A stretch of 10,835 bases of DNA from Phoronis ovalis. Its lineage: Eukaryota; Phoronida; Phoronidae. Below are positions 8,093 to 10,835 of this stretch, piece by piece (position 1 is the stretch's first letter; each line of letters starts with the position of its first letter). The stretch is from positions 1 to 10,835 of the forward strand of contig JAOXYB010059391.1 in the NCBI GenBank assembly GCA_028565635.1, written 5' to 3'. The translations under genes were made by a program, and so were the position numbers. The notes under the pieces are model-generated. The model had not been told where the DNA came from. It saw nothing but the letters and a program-made list of their open reading frames with translations, and did no database searches.

Positions 8093-8786
8093 CCAACCTA
8101 TGGCCTTCTTAGAATCACCTTTGAATCGTCCAAGTAGCGCTCCGTATTTGCGGCTATAAACGCAATGTGACATGCCTTCTCAGGAACAAATATGGCCACC
8201 AGTCGGCCACGTTGGAAGTAATGTGGGTCACTATTATACATAAACTGTACTAACTCGGTACTGACGCAGTTATTGTGAGACAAAATGTGTTCTAAGCGGG
8301 AAAAAATCTCCAAGATTCGTACTGGCATTTAACCTACTTGCCAAGGTAATTTTAAAATGTCACCTAGCCTATTACGCCTATGGTCTTCCTAGAACCACCT
8401 TTGAATCTTACAGGTAGTGCTTTGTATTTGTGGCTATAGACGCAACGTTACATGCCTTCTCGGAAACAAACATGACTGCCAGTTGACCATATTGAAAGTA
8501 ATCTGGGTTAATATTATATATAACCTGTACTTTGACCTGTACTTACTCTGCATGGCAAATCGGATAAAAATTGAAGCAGTTATTGCAAAACAAAGAAAGT
8601 TATATACGGTAAAAAATGTCAGATTTGTACCAGCATTTGATGTACTTGTCAAAATCATTTTAAAATATCATCTAGCCTATTAAACCCACCAACCTATGGC
8701 CTTCCTAGAACAACTTTTGAATCGTCCAGGCAGCGATTCATCTTCGCGGCAATAGATGCAACGTTATGTGCCCCTTGGGAACAAAC

Positions 8787-8936
8787 ATGGCTGCCAGTCA
8801 GCCATATTGGAAGTAATCTATGTCAAAATTACATATAGCCTGTACCGGTACCTGTGTAAGAAGCTGATCGGATAACAATTGAAGCTGTTATTACAATGTA
8901 CCCTCTCAGAAACAAACATGGCTGCCAGTCGGCCAT
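8787..8936 (+). repeat. Short-type core monomer
   Basis: The marker-to-marker distance is 131 bp (8787 to 8918). The monomer goes from 'gaagctgttattac' straight to 'aatgtaccctctcagaaaca', skipping the 'gacaaagaaagtgttac' to 'gaatcgtcc' middle. Both flanking palindromes are present. Confidence 0.6.
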
Positions 8937-9180
8937 ATTGGAAGTAACCCAGGGCAATATTAAATATAACTAGTACTTTGACCTGTACTTATTCTGTACA
9001 GAATATGGAGCTAATCAGATAAAAACTGAAGCAGCTTTGTGAGACAAAGAAAGTGATACGCATGGCAAAAAATGTCGAAGATTCGTAACGGCATTTGACC
9101 TACTTGTCAAAGTCATTTTAAAATGTCACCTAGCCTATTACTCCCACCAACTTATAGTCTTCCCAGAACCGCCTATGAAT

Positions 9181-9560
9181 CGTCCAGGTATTATTCAGAT
9201 GTGCAATCTCGCGAACCAACATAGTTAGCAATCGGCCATGTTGGAAGTAATCCAGGTCAATATTATATATAATCTGTACTTTGTCCTGCACTTACTTTGT
9301 ATCGAATATGGAGCTGATCGGATAAAAACTGACGCAGTTATTGTGAGATAAAGTGTTACGCACGGTAAAAATCTGAGTATCGTACCGGCATTTGACGTAC
9401 TTATCAAGGTCATTTGAAATGTCACCTAGCCTATTATGCCCACCAACCTACGGGCTTTCTAGAACCACAATTGAATCGTACAGGTAGGGCTCTGTCTTAG
9501 TGGCTATAAACGCAATGTAACGTGCCCTCTCGAGAACAAACATGGCCACCAATCGGCCAT
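9181..9560 (+). repeat. Core monomer, variant with hybrid junction
   Basis: 'gaatcgtccaggta' (full-type context) runs directly into 'ttattcagatgtgcaatctc' (short-type context) at about 9189-9192. The rest, with 'gaaccaacat', 'ctgtactttgtcctg' and 'gaatatggagctgatcggat', matches the monomer starting near 9660 more closely than its immediate neighbours. It is a candidate for unequal exchange between monomer types. Confidence 0.55.
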
Positions 9561-9706
9561 ATTGGAACTAACCAGGTCAAAATTACACATACCATGTACT
9601 GCGACATGGACATACTCTGTGCCCAATATGAACCTGCTCGGATATAAACTGAAGCTGTTATTATGATGTGCAATCTCTTGAACCAACATCGGCACCAGTT
9701 GGCCAT
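9542..9706 (+). repeat. Short-type core monomer
   Basis: The marker-to-marker distance is 146 bp (9542 to 9688). 'gaagctgttattatgatgtg' runs into 'caatctcttgaaccaac' without the middle of the monomer. The 9221-to-9688 spacing of 467 bp defines a full-plus-short pair. Confidence 0.6.
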
Positions 9707-10455
9707 GCTGTAAGTAATCCGGTTCAATATTATATATAATCTGTACTTTGTCCTGTACTTACTTTGTACCGAATATGGAGCTGATCGGATAAAAACTGAT
9801 ACAGTTATTGTGAGACAAAGCAAGTGTTACACACGGTAAAAAAAGTCAAAGTATCGTACCGGGATTTGACCTACTTGTCAAGGTCATTTTAAGATGTCAG
9901 CTAGCTTATTATGCCCACCAACCTATGGGCTTCCTAGAACCACCTTTGAATCCTCCAGGTAGCACTTCATCTTCGAGACTATAGACGCAACGTTACGTGT
10001 CCTCTAGAGAACAAACATGGCAGCCAGTCTGCCATCTTGGAAGTAATCAAGGTCAATATGATACATAACCTGTACTTTGGAGCTAATCAGATAAAAACTG
10101 AAGCAGTTATTGTAAGATAAAGAAAGCATCATGCATGGCAAAAAATGTCAAAGCTTCATAACAGCATTTGACCTAATTGTCAAGGAAATTTTAAAATGTC
10201 ACCTAGCCTATTACGACCACCAACCTATGGCCTTCTTAGAGCCACCTTTAAATCGTCCAGGAAGCGCTTTGTCTTTGCGGATATATATGCAATGTTACTT
10301 GCCCTCTCAGGAAGAAACATGGCCACCAGTCGGCCATATTGGAAGTAATCAAGATCAAAGTATAACCGACCTGCACTTTGACCTGTATTTACCCTGTACC
10401 GAATATGAAGCTGATCAGGTAAAAACTGAAGCGACAAAGGAAAGTGTTACATACA

Positions 10456-10525
10456 ACGACAATGACGAGAGCGACAACACCTTCGCTATGACTATATGCC
10501 CAGCCACTATGTGGATGGGCATAAA
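10456..10525 (+). repeat. GAC-rich hairpin tail of family 1 copy C
   Basis: 'acgacaatgacgagagcgac' is followed by a strong hairpin at 10495-10523. The outer arms are 'tatgccca' (10495-10502) and 'tgggcata' (10516-10523); the inner arms are 'ccac' (10504-10507) and 'gtgg' (10511-10514); the loop is 'tat', with one G/A mismatch between the two stems. An A-run follows, as in copies A and B. Unlike them, monomer-like sequence continues after it ('actgaagcagttcaagcaag'), so the tail may lie inside a longer unit rather than mark the terminus. Confidence 0.68.
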
Positions 10526-10620
10526 AACTGAAGCAGTTCAAGCAAGACAAAGAAAAGGTTACGTGTAAGAAATGTCAAAGAATTGGATCAACATTTGACC
10601 TACTTATCAAGGTTACTTTA

Positions 10621-10835
10621 AAGGGCGAGGTGGATGTCTATACCGGACAACTGTTAAATAACTAAAAATTATCTCTCCTTTTTGGGAAAAGCCATCAAAG
10701 CAAAGGGGGTGCCGGACAGTTGTTAAATTAAGAATTATCATGATCTCCTGCAAATGAGAAAAATAAAATAAGGTGGCAGTTGGAAAAGAGAATCATTTAA
10801 TTCAGAACTGTTTCATTGTTTTTGTTTGCATGTAA
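10621..10835. repeat. Right-edge sequence with a 69-bp-spaced direct repeat
   Basis: Family 1 similarity ends at 'ggttactttaaa' (about 10620). 'ccggacaactgttaaataac' (10643) and 'ccggacagttgttaaattaa' (10712), each followed by 'aattatc' and later 'tctcc', form two diverged copies 69 bp apart. This could be the start of another tandem array beyond the window. The remainder is AT-rich with nothing recognised. Confidence 0.5.

Larger units (their letters stand above)
6262..10620 (+). mobile_element. Family 1 tandem-core element, copy C (long, about 14 core monomers)
   Basis: The head (6262-6314) is followed by a long array of core monomers from about 6370 to 10435, then the tail (10456-10525) and about 95 bp of further monomer-like sequence to 10620. 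The marker palindrome or its remnant starts at 6533, 6848, 7017, about 7304, 7595, 8192, 8472, 8787, 8918, 9221, 9542, 9688, 10017 and 10319. Full monomers are 280-330 bp; shorter ones (131, 146 and 169 bp) lack the middle of the monomer. Monomers share, in order, 'gaatatgaagctgatcggat', 'aaaactgaagcagttattg', 'gacaaagaaagtgttac', 'aaaaatgtcaaagattcg', 'catttgacctacttgtc', 'aaaatgtcacctagcctatt', 'acctatggccttc', 'cacctttgaatcgtcca' and 'gaacaaacatggccaccagt'. There is no conserved reading frame. The architecture (head, variable tandem core, triplet-rich tract, hairpin tail) recalls pearl/HINE elements of bivalves. Confidence 0.78.

Noticed and set aside
6400-10437. Recurring minus-strand peptide words such as LVAIFVPE and LDDSKV in open frames at 6400-6708, 8098-8328 and 10225-10437
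   Set aside because: The recurrence follows from translating the same repeated DNA. Other monomers carry stops or frameshifts in this frame, so there is no sign of protein-level conservation.
6262-10520. CRISPR-like array of repeats and spacers
   Set aside because: The whole 130-330 bp unit is repeated with no unique spacers, and the units are diverged; the context is eukaryotic.
10495-10525. Canonical Helitron 3' end
   Set aside because: The hairpin is present but no CTRR follows within the expected few bases, and no 5' TC start is evident at the heads, so the assignment is left open.
10131-10568. 145-codon plus-strand open frame, the longest in the window
   Set aside because: It reads straight through two core monomers and the tail. 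The frame is not kept in other monomers and there is no recognisable domain, so it is a by-product of the repeat.

Overview
This window looks like non-coding, repeat-dominated DNA from an animal nuclear genome. It is AT-rich and has no operon-like packing, no ribosome-binding-site/ORF structure and no RNA gene I can recognise. No open reading frame longer than 145 codons occurs, and the longest ones simply read through tandem repeats. The repeat styles resemble what I have seen in marine invertebrate genomes such as molluscs: tandem-core elements ending in GAC-rich stretches and hairpins followed by 'ataaaa', plus a TA-flanked element with 'cctttatttycgcg' ends. The species assignment is an inference and is weak.

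Layout, left to right. 1-445 is the 3' part of a dispersed tandem-core element (family 1, copy A) with a hairpin tail. 446-985 is AT-rich with no recognised feature. About 985-2290 is a satellite of roughly 195-bp units; the first three are very alike and the later four decay, and it ends on a perfect 8-bp-arm palindrome. 2290-2990 is non-repetitive and holds a short minus-strand coding-like stretch broken by two stops. About 3005-3685 is a separate tandem array of four 152-bp units with its own GAC-rich tail (family 2). 3686-4252 is spacer.

4253-5932 is family 1, copy B. It is split by a 903-bp TA-target transposon-like element (4544-5446) whose removal restores the interrupted monomer. 5933-6261 is spacer. 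6262-10620 is family 1, copy C, which carries about 14 core monomers (some about 300-330 bp, some about 130-170 bp), a foreign insertion at about 7735-8092, and a hairpin tail at 10456-10525. 10621-10835 begins a different sequence with a 69-bp-spaced direct repeat.

The main result is that three copies of one apparently non-autonomous element lie in the same orientation. B and C share a 5' head. All three share a core monomer and a GAC-rich hairpin tail, while the number of core monomers differs greatly. This plan recalls the pearl/HINE-type elements described in bivalves, but the ends needed to assign a superfamily are not proven here. No host gene is confidently present.
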